The position numbers and the translations under genes were made by a program. Shown piece after piece: positions 21,020 through 30,476 of a stretch of 64,000 nucleotides of DNA (its first letter is position 1; each line of letters starts with the position of its first letter). The DNA lies in the NCBI RefSeq assembly GCF_005116575.1, contig NZ_SWCN01000010.1:62001-126000 (forward strand). The letters run 5' to 3'. The notes beneath the pieces were generated by a model. That model ran no database searches and was not told where the DNA came from. It saw only the letters and a program-made list of their open reading frames with translations. Source of the DNA: Desulforhopalus sp. IMCC35007 (GTDB lineage: Bacteria > Desulfobacterota > Desulfobulbia > Desulfobulbales > Desulfocapsaceae).

Positions 21020-21771
21020 TGGAGCTAGAGAGTCCAGTTATACTTGCAATTGATACCGCAACAGCTGCAACCGGAATTGCCATCACCAGAGGTACGAGGA
21101 ATACCGGTAAGGTTGTTGCTTCTCTTAGCCTTTCCTCTAACGTCACTCACTCCAGACGCCTGTTGACCGGCATCGACTGGCTAATGCAGCAGGTTGAGAT
21201 TTGCTGGGCAGATATTCATGGTATTGGTACCAGTGTTGGCCCGGGAAGCTTTACCGGGCTAAGAATCGGGATGGCCACAGCCAAAGGGTTGGCTACTGGT
21301 GCCGGGCTTCAACTCCTGGGTATTTCGACCTTGGATGTTCTGGCATCGGCTTGTATAACCGAGCGACTTGTCTGCTCTGTCGTCGATGCGAGAAAAAAAG
21401 AGGTTTACGCAGCGTTTTATAAAGCAGACCATAACGGCTATCCAACGAGGGTAAGTGAGATTGTAGCCTATAGTCCGACAGCTCTCGCAGCAGCAATAAA
21501 AGAGCCGGTACTAATGGTGGGTGATGGTGCGGTGGCGTACAGAGAGTTGTTTGAGCAGGAGTTGGCAGAAAACTTTTTCATTGGCAGTTCAGAGCAGCAT
21601 GAACCTTCGGCGGCAACCCTTGGTCTGATGTGTGGAGAACGTCTCCTGGCTGGTAATGTTTTAAGTATAGATAGCGCTGTTCCGTTGTACGTAAGAAGTT
21701 CGGATGCGGAACTTAACCTTCAGAAGAAGCAGCGGGCTCTGGCTTTAATCGAAAAGCCGGTTGCTCAGTAG
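21019..21771 (+). CDS. tsaB: tRNA N6-threonylcarbamoyladenosine protein TsaB
   Basis: Non-catalytic partner of TsaD in t6A37 modification of tRNA. The 250-aa ASKHA-fold protein has ILAIDTATAATGIAI at the N-terminus and GVGPGSFTGLRIG-type residues (SVGPGSFTGLRIGMA). The start overlaps the rseP stop (TAATG), which supports translational coupling. The C-terminal third is divergent, as is normal in this family. Confidence 0.92.
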   Translation: MELESPVILAIDTATAATGIAITRGTRNTGKVVASLSLSSNVTHSRRLLTGIDWLMQQVEICWADIHGIGTSVGPGSFTGLRIGMATAKGLATGAGLQLLGISTLDVLASACITERLVCSVVDARKKEVYAAFYKADHNGYPTRVSEIVAYSPTALAAAIKEPVLMVGDGAVAYRELFEQELAENFFIGSSEQHEPSAATLGLMCGERLLAGNVLSIDSAVPLYVRSSDAELNLQKKQRALALIEKPVAQ

Positions 21772-21787
21772 CGTACATGATAGCATC

Positions 21788-22873
21788 ATGATTATTAGGC
21801 GACAGACCCATAAAATTATGGTTGGTTCGGTGCCCGTTGGTGGAGGTGCGCCTATTGCCGTGCAGTCGATGACTAACACCGACACTGCCAAGGTTTCTGA
21901 GACGGTAGCTCAGATAAAACGTCTTGAAGCCGCTGGCTGCGATATTGTTCGGGTTGCGGTTCTTGATCTGGAGGCAGCGACAGCCATTAAAGCTATTCAG
22001 GACCAGATTTCGATTCCCCTCATCGCCGATATTCATTTTGATTATCGGCTGGCCATTGCCTCCATGGAAAATGGAGCAGATTGCATTCGTATCAATCCGG
22101 GCAACCTTGGGGGAGAGGAAAAGACCAAGCAGGTGGTTGAAGCTGCTCGCATGCACAAAGTATCCATTCGTGTTGGTGTTAACAGTGGTTCCATTGAAAA
22201 AGACCTGCTGAAAAAACATGGGTATCCATCTCCTGAAAATACCACTGCCCTGATCGAGAGTGCTCTTCGAAATGTTCGCCTGGTAGAAAAATATGGCCTG
22301 ACCGATATTAAAATTTCCATCAAGTCTTCCGATGTGTTAACGACTATCAGCAGCTATCAGCAGATCTCAAAAGCCATTGATTACCCCCTGCACCTTGGCG
22401 TAACAGAAGCCGGTGGCCTGATTGCGGGAACTGTCAAATCAAGCGTTGCCCTTGGGATTCTTCTCAGTCAGGGAATAGGTGATACCCTTAGAATTTCTCT
22501 TACCCGTGATCCGGTTGAAGAAATCCGAGTGGGCTTTGAGTTGTTGCGATCTCTGAAAATTCGTGAACGCGGCCCCGAACTCATCTCTTGTCCTACCTGT
22601 GGCAGAACGAAGATAGATCTGTTTGGTCTTGCAGAAGAGGTTGAGCGATTTGTTCAGACTATGGTTTCACCTCTAAAAGTTGCTGTAATGGGATGTGTCG
22701 TCAACGGACCAGGTGAGGCGAAGCAGGCGGATATAGGGGTTGCCGGTGGTAACGGCGTTGGAATCATTTTCAAAAAAGGCAAGATCTGGAAAAAGGTTGA
22801 TGAAAATGAGCTCATGGCTGTCTTTATGGCGGAATTAAAGAAGATGGATAAAGAGGCATTGAATAACTGTTAA
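21788..22873 (+). CDS. ispG: 4-hydroxy-3-methylbut-2-en-1-yl diphosphate synthase
   Basis: Iron-sulfur enzyme of the penultimate MEP pathway step. The 361-aa protein has the TIM-barrel N-domain (VQSMTNTDTAK, PLIADIHFDYRLA, RINPGNLGG) and C-terminal [4Fe-4S] ligands in CPTCGRT and GCVVNGPGE. The ATG at 21788 gives the family N-terminus; no clear ribosome binding site is visible. Frames extended upstream would overlap tsaB. Confidence 0.95.
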   Translation: MIIRRQTHKIMVGSVPVGGGAPIAVQSMTNTDTAKVSETVAQIKRLEAAGCDIVRVAVLDLEAATAIKAIQDQISIPLIADIHFDYRLAIASMENGADCIRINPGNLGGEEKTKQVVEAARMHKVSIRVGVNSGSIEKDLLKKHGYPSPENTTALIESALRNVRLVEKYGLTDIKISIKSSDVLTTISSYQQISKAIDYPLHLGVTEAGGLIAGTVKSSVALGILLSQGIGDTLRISLTRDPVEEIRVGFELLRSLKIRERGPELISCPTCGRTKIDLFGLAEEVERFVQTMVSPLKVAVMGCVVNGPGEAKQADIGVAGGNGVGIIFKKGKIWKKVDENELMAVFMAELKKMDKEALNNC

Positions 22874-22983
22874 AATATGGTGACGCCAGATCCTTACACA
22901 GGTGCTGGCCGACATGTTTTCCCAACAGTATTCTCGACAATGATATTTTCGTAAGATGAACCCTCATAGAACAATATAAATTT

Positions 22984-24696
22984 ATGCGTTATTCAAAAAC
23001 CCTTATACCCACGCTCAAAGAAACCCCGGCAGAAGCCGAAGTTATCAGTCATAGGCTTATGCTACGTGCCGGATTTATCCGTAAACTGACGGCAGGTGTC
23101 TACTCCTATCTTCCTTTAGGACTTGCGGCCATTCGTAAGGTTGAGAATATCGTTCGTGAGGAGATGAACCGGGCCGGCGCCCAGGAGTTGCTTATGCCTA
23201 TGGTTCAACCTGCAGATCTCTGGGTAGAAACCGGGCGCTATAAAAAATATGGTCCCGAACTCCTTCGTTTTCATGATCGCCACAACCGGGAATCATGCCT
23301 TGGACCAACCCACGAAGAAGTCATTACTGATATTGCCAGAAAGGAACTGCATTCCTATCGGGATCTTCCGATCAATCTCTATCAGATCCAAACTAAATTC
23401 CGGGATGAAATTCGTCCACGTTTCGGCCTCATGCGGGGACGGGAATTTGTTATGAAAGACGCCTACTCCTTTGATGTGAGTGACGAGGCGGCCAGTCTTT
23501 CTTATCAGAAGATGTATGATGCATATAAACGGATCTTTACACGATGTGGTCTTGAATTTCGTGCGGTTCAGGCTGATTCCGGCTCAATAGGCGGAAGTTT
23601 CTCCCATGAATTCATGGTGCTGGCAAAGACCGGTGAAGATACTATCGTGATCTGCAAGAACTGCGAATTCGCTGCCAATATGGAAAAAGCAGCTGTTGTT
23701 GTGGCTCCAAAAGAACGGGTTGAGCCGATGGCGGAGCTAGAAAAAATTGAAACACCAGGAAAAAGAAAGGTTGAGGCGGTGTGTGAGTTTCTTGGTATAG
23801 AGGCTTCCAAACTTGTTAAAACCATGGTGTTTAAGGCTGATGGCGTACCCGTTGCCGTGCTTGTTCGTGGGGACCGTGATGTAGAGGAGGTCAAACTTAA
23901 AAATCTCCTTGGTGCCGCCGATGTAGAGCTGGCAGATGATAAGGAGGTCTTTGATGCTACCGGTGTTCCAACCGGTTACCTTGGACCTGTTGGAATCAAA
24001 ATAAAAGTAGTGGCTGATCAGGAAGTTGCCAGCATGGAAAATTTTTATGTTGGTGCCAATGAGAAAAATTTTCATCTCAAAAATGTCAATCTGGACCGGG
24101 ACTGCACTATTGAGGCTATAGGAGATCTTCGTCAGATAACAACTGCAGACCCCTGTCCTGAATGTGGCGGGCAGTTGGCAACGACTGAAGGCATTGAGGT
24201 CGGTCATGTATTTAAACTGGGTACAGGTTATTCAGAGTCGATGAATGCAACCTTTCAGGATCAGCATGGGAAAGAAAAGCATTTTGTCATGGGTTGTTAC
24301 GGGGTTGGTGTTACCCGTGTGGTCGCTGCAGCAATCGAGCAGAATCATGATGAAAATGGCATAATTTTTCCTATTCCTCTGGCACCTTTTAGTGTTGTCG
24401 TGCTTAATCTGGGTGTAAATGACAAGGTTATTACCGATGCGGCTGAAAAGTTGTATGGAGATTTGCAGAAGGCTGGGATCGAGGTATTACTCGATGATCG
24501 GGATGAAAGACCCGGGTTTAAGTTTAAAGATGCAGATCTTCTGGGCATACCTTTTAGAGTTAACGTTGGCAAGGGCTTTGTAAAAAGTGGTCAGGTTGAA
24601 GTAAAAAACAGGAAAACCGGCGATGTCGAAGAGATGACTCCGGAGAGTCTTGTTACAGTTCTTAAAAAAAGAATCAGCAGTGCCCTAAGTTCATAA
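22984..24696 (+). CDS. proS: prolyl-tRNA synthetase, bacterial type with editing domain
   Basis: Charges tRNA-Pro. The 570-aa protein has class II motif 1 and motif 2 ([19 protein letters not shown]), an inserted editing domain (about residues 225-390) with [10 protein letters not shown], and motif 3 ([13 protein letters not shown]). An anticodon-binding domain follows. Length matches the bacterial form of about 570 aa. Confidence 0.97.
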   Translation: MRYSKTLIPTLKETPAEAEVISHRLMLRAGFIRKLTAGVYSYLPLGLAAIRKVENIVREEMNRAGAQELLMPMVQPADLWVETGRYKKYGPELLRFHDRHNRESCLGPTHEEVITDIARKELHSYRDLPINLYQIQTKFRDEIRPRFGLMRGREFVMKDAYSFDVSDEAASLSYQKMYDAYKRIFTRCGLEFRAVQADSGSIGGSFSHEFMVLAKTGEDTIVICKNCEFAANMEKAAVVVAPKERVEPMAELEKIETPGKRKVEAVCEFLGIEASKLVKTMVFKADGVPVAVLVRGDRDVEEVKLKNLLGAADVELADDKEVFDATGVPTGYLGPVGIKIKVVADQEVASMENFYVGANEKNFHLKNVNLDRDCTIEAIGDLRQITTADPCPECGGQLATTEGIEVGHVFKLGTGYSESMNATFQDQHGKEKHFVMGCYGVGVTRVVAAAIEQNHDENGIIFPIPLAPFSVVVLNLGVNDKVITDAAEKLYGDLQKAGIEVLLDDRDERPGFKFKDADLLGIPFRVNVGKGFVKSGQVEVKNRKTGDVEEMTPESLVTVLKKRISSALSS

Positions 24697-24708
24697 GCTG
24701 AAAATGTT

Positions 24709-26895
24709 ATGACAAATTTAGCAACCATTAATCCAAACGGGTTGAAAGTCCTGGTCAGCAATTATCTGCATGACGAGGATTTATCAAAGATTGATGAAGC
24801 CTGGGAGTTAATTACCAAGGCCCATGAAGGGCGCAGGCATTTTTCGGGTGAGTTGTATGTTCTTCACTTGCTTGAGGTAGCTTCCACCCTTGCTTCAATG
24901 CAGCTTGATCTTGAGACAATACTCGCGGGACTGCTCCATGGAGTTTTTAAGGCCGGGGTTACCTTTGAAGAGATTGCAAAGAAATTTGGAGAAGATGTTG
25001 CGGTAATTGTTGACGGTACCACCCGGATAAACGAGGTTGCCTATAATTCCCAGCTTGCAAGCCAGGCGGAAAATTTAAGAAAAATGCTCCTGGCAATTGC
25101 TTCTGATGTCAGAGTGTTACTGGTGCGTTTGATAGACAGGCTGCTGGATATGTTTCTCCTGGATATGGTTGACCGGGAGGAGCAGCTCTATATCGCCAGA
25201 GAAACCATGGATATCTATGCTCCACTGGCCTCTCGTCTTGGAATTGACTGGCTCAAAAGAGAGCTTGAAGATCACGCCTTTAAATTTCTTTATCCCGAAG
25301 AGCATTATGAGCTGAGCCATGCCATGGAAAGTTCTCTGGATGAGCGACAGCAGTATGTCGACGAGGTGATCGAAATTCTCCATGAAAAACTTAGGGAAAG
25401 CAATATTGTCCCTATGCGCATTATCGGCCGGCCAAAACACTTGTATTCGATCTATAAAAAACTGGTCGCTCAGAATATTCCCTTGGAAAGGGTGTATGAT
25501 AAAGTTGCTTTTCGGATCATAGTCGAAACGGTGAACGAGTGTTATGAAGCCCTGGGCACGATTCATGCCAACTGGGCACCTGTGCCGGGCCGAATAAAAG
25601 ATTTTATATCGGTACCAAAGGCAAATAATTACCAGTCTATGCACACAACGGTGGTGGGGCCACGTGGTCATTTTATCGAGATTCAGATCCGCACCGATGA
25701 AATGGACCTGATTGCACAGGAAGGTGTTGCGGCTCACTGGGCATATAAGGAAGGGCAAAAGGCGTCGAACAAGGATGCCAAGCTTTTTCGTGAGCTGAAG
25801 AAACTTGTAACCTCACTGCAGGAAGTTGAGGATCCACGAGAGTTCCTCGATAATTTAATCGGTGAGCTTTATGACCCTGAGGTGTTTGCCCTTACTCCAA
25901 AAGGAGAGGTGAAGGAATTTCCTCTTGGTAGTTGTCCTATAGATTTTGCTTATTCTATCCATACAGCAGTTGGAGATAAATGCGTTGGTGCCAAGGTCGG
26001 TGGTCGTCATGTGCCGTTGAAGTATCAGTTGCAAAATGGTGATATTGTCGAAATTATCACCTCAGCCACTCAGTTTCCTCGAAGAGGCTGGCTTGATCTG
26101 GTCAAGACCAGCCGGGCAAGAACACGAATTCGCTCCTGGCTCAGACGTGAAGAAAAAGAAAAAGCTCTAAAACTTGGCCGCGAAATCTGCGAGCGTGAGA
26201 TACGCAAGCATAATACCTCTCTGAAAAAGATCATTAAGAGCGGCCATATTCGTCTTCTTCTCAAACAACTTCGTTGTAATTCCCTTGAAGACCTGCTGGT
26301 GAAAGTCGGTAATGGTACAATCACCTTACAAAATCTTGTCAAAGGGCTTGTTCCACCCGAACTCAGAAAAGAAAATGATACCCAGCAGCTAGAACATCTG
26401 CCACCGGAAGAGTTGGCAAGCCTTATGGTGAGCCAACATAGTCAGCAACCGGATAAGGGGAAAGCCGGAGTACGTATAGACGGTATTGATGGGATGCTGG
26501 TTAAAGTCAGTCAGTGTTGCAGTCCTCTGCCGGGGGACGCCATCGTTGGTTTTATAACAATGGGGCGTGGGGTATCTGTGCATAAAGCAAACTGTCCGAA
26601 CCTGCTCAGTTCTGATCCAAAACGCTGGATTGATGTATCATGGTCTGGTATTGCGGATAAAACCTACCGGGTAACCATTAATGTTGTAGCAGAAAATATA
26701 CGGGGCATTTTTGCAGAAATCAGTGGAACGATTTCCAGTGATAATGCCAATATTGTTGATATTTCAGCCCATACCACTCCTACTGATCAGGCGCATATGA
26801 CCATTACTCTTGAAGTTGAAACTCTTGATCATCTTAATGTTATCTTGCAGCATTTACGCCAGATTCGTGCTGTGATAACAGTACGTCGTTTGTAA
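24709..26895 (+). CDS. RelA/SpoT-family (p)ppGpp synthetase with degenerate hydrolase domain
   Basis: Long RSH protein (728 aa) with an N-terminal HD region, a synthetase domain (RVYDKVAFRIIV to EIQIRT), a TGS domain (VFALTPKGEVKEFPLGS) and a C-terminal ACT domain. In the HD region the metal-binding His-Asp is H77-G78 and the following Glu-Asp pair is K81-A82, so (p)ppGpp hydrolysis should be lost, as in RelA. The synthetase loop is GRIKDF, the RxKD form typical of bifunctional Rel/SpoT rather than the ExDD form of RelA. It lies 12 bp after proS. Confidence 0.9.
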   Translation: MTNLATINPNGLKVLVSNYLHDEDLSKIDEAWELITKAHEGRRHFSGELYVLHLLEVASTLASMQLDLETILAGLLHGVFKAGVTFEEIAKKFGEDVAVIVDGTTRINEVAYNSQLASQAENLRKMLLAIASDVRVLLVRLIDRLLDMFLLDMVDREEQLYIARETMDIYAPLASRLGIDWLKRELEDHAFKFLYPEEHYELSHAMESSLDERQQYVDEVIEILHEKLRESNIVPMRIIGRPKHLYSIYKKLVAQNIPLERVYDKVAFRIIVETVNECYEALGTIHANWAPVPGRIKDFISVPKANNYQSMHTTVVGPRGHFIEIQIRTDEMDLIAQEGVAAHWAYKEGQKASNKDAKLFRELKKLVTSLQEVEDPREFLDNLIGELYDPEVFALTPKGEVKEFPLGSCPIDFAYSIHTAVGDKCVGAKVGGRHVPLKYQLQNGDIVEIITSATQFPRRGWLDLVKTSRARTRIRSWLRREEKEKALKLGREICEREIRKHNTSLKKIIKSGHIRLLLKQLRCNSLEDLLVKVGNGTITLQNLVKGLVPPELRKENDTQQLEHLPPEELASLMVSQHSQQPDKGKAGVRIDGIDGMLVKVSQCCSPLPGDAIVGFITMGRGVSVHKANCPNLLSSDPKRWIDVSWSGIADKTYRVTINVVAENIRGIFAEISGTISSDNANIVDISAHTTPTDQAHMTITLEVETLDHLNVILQHLRQIRAVITVRRL

Positions 26896-26933
26896 TAAAA
26901 AGGTAATGGTCTGTTTCGTATTAAGGTATTAAC

Positions 26934-27386
26934 ATGGAGTTTATCTGTGAAATCTGTGGCAATGAGGTTCTTGACGGTGTTTCTCTCTGCCCTTTTTGTG
27001 GCGTCCAAAATGAATCGAAGCCGGCCGTAGGATCTGGCCGTTTTAGCAAGAAAACGGTGAATCTAGAGATTGGACGACCGGTGCTGGATATTGCTCTTCA
27101 TCGGATGAATGAAGTCATAGCTGATGCGAAAAGAAACGGTGTGCATGTACTGACATTGATTCATGGTTATGGTTCCAGTGGAAAAGGTGGAATTATTCGC
27201 CAGGAATGTCGCAAAACACTGGAATACATGAAAATAAAAAATGACATCCGGGACTATATTTGCGGGGAAGACTTCAACAAACGAGCAGCACCTGTTAAAG
27301 CACAGTTGAATCGTTTTCCAGAGCTTGCTTTGGATAGAAACCTGAACCGGGGGAACAGAGGAATTACTCTGGTGATTCTCAATTGA
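26934..27386 (+). CDS. zinc-ribbon plus Smr-domain protein
   Basis: The 150-aa product has an N-terminal zinc ribbon (CEICGNEV, CPFCGVQ, about residues 5-24) followed by a small Smr-type domain. That domain's core is LTLIHGYGSSGKGGIIR (about residues 73-89). Smr domains act as endonucleases, often on RNA at stalled ribosomes. The ribbon-Smr fusion fits a nucleic-acid binding role, but its substrate is unknown. It may be co-transcribed with the RSH gene 38 bp upstream. Confidence 0.7.
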   Translation: MEFICEICGNEVLDGVSLCPFCGVQNESKPAVGSGRFSKKTVNLEIGRPVLDIALHRMNEVIADAKRNGVHVLTLIHGYGSSGKGGIIRQECRKTLEYMKIKNDIRDYICGEDFNKRAAPVKAQLNRFPELALDRNLNRGNRGITLVILN

Positions 27387-27590
27387 CAGGTTGTAAACTG
27401 CGCTACCCTACTCAATGTTAATGAAGCCGGGAAAAGTGTCATAATACAGATTGATTTCTTACATAAAAAACATAAGAGCAATCTGCAACGCACTTAACAT
27501 GCGCTGTTATTCCTCCTCTTTTTATAATTGATCTTGCGATAAAATGTCGCTTTTCTGAGAAGTACTTTAAACCTTTAAATGGAGATTTTA

Positions 27591-28283
27591 ATGAAAAAAT
27601 ATTTTGTATCCACTGTCCTGGGCCTCTGTCTCACTGTTCCAGTAGTTTCTCAGGGAGAAGGTTTGCAAACCTTTGAGGAAAAATTAAGCTACAGTATGGG
27701 CTTTGAGGTTGGCAGCTATTTTAAGGCAGCTGGTGGAGATATCAAAAAAGATCTCCTTGTGTCTGGTATTGAAGCGGCATATAACGGTGATAAGCCTTTA
27801 TTGACCGATGAAGAGATGCTTGCGGTTAAAAAAGAATATGCTGAGAAAATGCAGAAACAGCAAATGGCTCAACTTGAAGAAATGAAAGCGGCAAACCTTG
27901 CTGCAGGTGTAGCATTTCTTGAAGAAAATAAGAAAAAATCCGGTGTAATGGTAACCGAAAGTGGTTTGCAGTATGAAGTCATAAAAGAAGGAACCGGTGA
28001 CAAAGCTACCGCCGAAGATACAGTGAAGGTAGAATATGTCGGAACCCTGATAGACGGCACTGAGTTTGACAGCACTGCAAAGCATGGTGAGCCTGCGGAG
28101 TTTCAGGTTGGACAGGTTATTAAAGGCTGGGCTGAAGCTTTGCAGATGATGAATGCTGGAAGTAAATTACGTCTGGCCATTCCTTCCGATCTTGCATATG
28201 GAGAACAGGGTGCTGCTCCCCGAATTCAGCCCAACTCCGTGCTGGTTTTCGATGTAGAGCTTTTGGAAATCGTTAAAAAGTAA
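27591..28283 (+). CDS. FKBP-type peptidyl-prolyl isomerase, FkpA/Mip-like, exported
   Basis: Periplasmic or envelope folding catalyst. The 230-aa protein has a signal peptide (KKYFV, then a hydrophobic core to about residue 21), a helical dimerisation domain (LSYSMGFEVGSYF onward) and a C-terminal FKBP domain. The FKBP domain shows VKVEYVGTLIDGTEFDS and VIKGWAEALQ. The ATG at 27591 follows TGGAGA; an in-frame ATG at 27579 overlaps that site. A bidirectional terminator follows. Confidence 0.9.
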   Translation: MKKYFVSTVLGLCLTVPVVSQGEGLQTFEEKLSYSMGFEVGSYFKAAGGDIKKDLLVSGIEAAYNGDKPLLTDEEMLAVKKEYAEKMQKQQMAQLEEMKAANLAAGVAFLEENKKKSGVMVTESGLQYEVIKEGTGDKATAEDTVKVEYVGTLIDGTEFDSTAKHGEPAEFQVGQVIKGWAEALQMMNAGSKLRLAIPSDLAYGEQGAAPRIQPNSVLVFDVELLEIVKK

Positions 28284-28300
28284 GAAAACGTTTTGGAATA

Positions 28301-28343
28301 AAAAAGGCCCAGTCGGAGAACAACTCCGGTTGGGCCTTTTTTT
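28301..28343. terminator. bidirectional terminator between fkpA-like and lptG-like genes
   Basis: The stem AGGCCCAGTCGGAG pairs with CTCCGGTTGGGCCT. It is flanked by an A run on the left and a T run on the right, so it can end both converging transcripts. Confidence 0.9.
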
Positions 28344-28358
28344 GTTGGGAGCCTGGTT

Positions 28359-29447
28359 TTACCGGTCTTCTTTTACAAGGAGCAGCAGCCCCGCAAGAGA
28401 AAACACTACGTGGATACTGCAAGCGGCAAGAATAGGAGATATATACCCGGCAATGGCCAATGACTGTAGGGCGCCCCAAATACCCCAGGCGACAAATGCA
28501 AGTCCACAGCTCACAGGGATGGCGACAGAAAGATCTCTTCCCCATTTGCGGTACGAATAAAGAAGGATGGGCAGTCCCAGCAGAAGCAATGGCAGCCCTA
28601 AAAGGATGTAGGAAATCCTGCCCAGGAACATGGTCCAGGCTGCCTGGATCTCATGATCTACGTCCGCCCGATAAATCTCCTGATAGAGTCCGGAAAGTGA
28701 AAGCTCTGCATTTTTATTTGCGGGAATAAGAAAATCCTGAGGATGTTCGGGCAGGGGGATCGTTATTTTTTCAAAATTTTTTATCTTGTATTCTTTATCT
28801 TTGCCCTGATCCTGAACCTGGCCGTGTTTGAGGCTCCAGTTGTTCTTTTTTTCGTCCCAGGTCGCCCAACGGGCTGTTGTGAGAACTTTAATGTTATAAT
28901 TTTCATCCCATTCAGAAAAAGAGAAGTTTTTGAAAACATAACGTTTGGGATCAGGCCAGTTAAACGAATAAAACCCGTTCTTTCCTTTATAATAGTAGCG
29001 GTCATTGCGCATAATCCCGAGCATTACCTTACCCTTAAGCTGTTCAAACCAGAGGCTGTTTGTTCTGGAAACCGTCACCGGCAGGATAAATTCAGCTGCA
29101 AGAATAAAAAGAACAGTAATGACCACCGAGCCGAGTAAAAGTGGTCTGGTGATGTGGCGTAGCGGGATTCCGCCTGCCTTTAATGCAGTCAGTTCATTGG
29201 TGTGATTGAGTATACCGAGGGTGATGACTCCGGAAAGGAGGATAAATACCGGCCCGAGCTGATCGACTATCGAAGGGATGGTGAGTATAAAATACTCAAG
29301 TGCCATGGATAATGGCTTTCCTGCATTGGTGAAATCGTCGAATTTTTCGAAAAAATCAACAAGAAGATAGATCGAGACGAACCCCGCGTTTACGGTGAAA
29401 AAATATTTAGAAAATTGTTTGAGAAGATATCGATTGAGCAGATTCAC
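28359..29447 (-). CDS. LptF/LptG-family LPS export permease
   Basis: Transmembrane subunit of the LptBFG ABC exporter that extracts LPS from the inner membrane. The 362-aa protein has three N-terminal hydrophobic segments, a periplasmic beta-jellyroll region (about residues 140-255) and three C-terminal segments. The segment NELTALKAGGIPLRHI matches the cytosolic coupling helix of the family. Usually lptF and lptG are adjacent; only one is seen here, so the second subunit must be elsewhere. Confidence 0.88.
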   Translation of the reverse strand: MNLLNRYLLKQFSKYFFTVNAGFVSIYLLVDFFEKFDDFTNAGKPLSMALEYFILTIPSIVDQLGPVFILLSGVITLGILNHTNELTALKAGGIPLRHITRPLLLGSVVITVLFILAAEFILPVTVSRTNSLWFEQLKGKVMLGIMRNDRYYYKGKNGFYSFNWPDPKRYVFKNFSFSEWDENYNIKVLTTARWATWDEKKNNWSLKHGQVQDQGKDKEYKIKNFEKITIPLPEHPQDFLIPANKNAELSLSGLYQEIYRADVDHEIQAAWTMFLGRISYILLGLPLLLLGLPILLYSYRKWGRDLSVAIPVSCGLAFVAWGIWGALQSLAIAGYISPILAACSIHVVFSLAGLLLLVKEDR

Positions 29448-29456
29448 GTAATATCC

Positions 29457-29837
29457 TTACGAACGAAAAAAACGATTACAGAGAAAAAAACCAAGTATTA
29501 CCATTGAGATACCAAGGACGTTACTTGCCATGATATAAGAAAAAGCCTGTAGAGGCTCTCCTGCTTTCAGGAGCTGCACGCTCTCTCTGCCGAAAGTCGA
29601 GAAGGTGGTAAAGCCACCAAGAAACCCGGTAAAAAGAAACAATCTGAACTCATGGGAAATATGTACCCTATCAAAATAGCACCAGAAAAAACCGATAAGA
29701 AGACAGCCCAGCAGGTTGGCTGTCAATGTTTCTAAAGGGAAATTCAGAGAAATCAGTTTTTCAATACCTATACTTACACCATATCTTGTGAGAGCTCCAA
29801 GGCCTCCTCCAAGCATGATGGCTAAAACAATTATCAT
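29457..29837 (-). CDS. crcB: fluoride exporter CrcB
   Basis: Small dual-topology fluoride channel. The 126-aa protein has four hydrophobic segments and the family motifs GGGLGALTRYG and GFLGGFTTFSTFGRE. I see no clear fluoride riboswitch in the 640 bp upstream. It lies 9 bp upstream of the LptF/G-type gene on the same strand. Confidence 0.93.
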   Translation of the reverse strand: MIIVLAIMLGGGLGALTRYGVSIGIEKLISLNFPLETLTANLLGCLLIGFFWCYFDRVHISHEFRLFLFTGFLGGFTTFSTFGRESVQLLKAGEPLQAFSYIMASNVLGISMVILGFFLCNRFFRS

Positions 29838-30476
29838 GGTTAATTATTGTGCTTGAATGAAATTAAAGTGAAGTTCAAATTTTGGGGTTAAAATTATCAT
29901 AATACATACACAGACTTTTTAAAAAGTCTTACTCAAAAGCCTGTAATAAAAAACACGAAAACTGATAAATATTGAGCTGCGGAATATATGAAGTGATGTT
30001 AAGACGGCAAAAATACTGAGCTTACCATACAATTTTCTCAATTTCTCTGGAGGGTTGCAGAAAAAATATACACATAGAACTATTTTCCCCTGCTTCGCCA
30101 GACTATATCTGCACAAAATAGGTAACATGTATGGGTTAATGGCGTCAAGAAGACCTTTGTCCTCCGCTGTGGAAATTACATTCGCTTGCATTTTCTTTTT
30201 TTCATGTGGTATAATCAAAACTTCACTGTGATGTCGTTTTATTACAAAACTGTACGTAATTGTAGGGTTTTGCGACATTTAACTGCTCTGTCGAGGTCGA
30301 ATGGATTACTGAAACAGGGCTTTTTTTTTACTGGGGATGGTTGGCTTTTAGGATGTGTTAGAGTCTGTTTTGTCTGTGAATTGCTGAAATCTGAGATACT
30401 CTGATTTCCAATAACAGCAATGGACGGGGCTGTGTTTATGGCCGTCTGATTCTACTAATGGTCACTGTTACAGTTT
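29838..30476. other. intergenic region between crcB and the DHH gene
   Basis: AT-rich stretch of about 640 bp. It contains an 18-bp perfect palindrome at 29912-29929 (AGACTTTTT and its complement) upstream of crcB, possibly an operator or a hairpin. A 119-codon minus-strand frame (29919-30278) has no recognisable domain, no good ribosome binding site and overlaps the palindrome; I do not call it a gene. Confidence 0.5.

Noticed and set aside
29838-29911. Fluoride riboswitch upstream of crcB
   Set aside because: I could not find the conserved pseudoknot sequence or stems in the leader.
29919-30278. 119-codon minus-strand frame between crcB and the DHH gene
   Set aside because: No domain, no ribosome binding site, AT-driven composition, and it overlaps an 18-bp palindrome.
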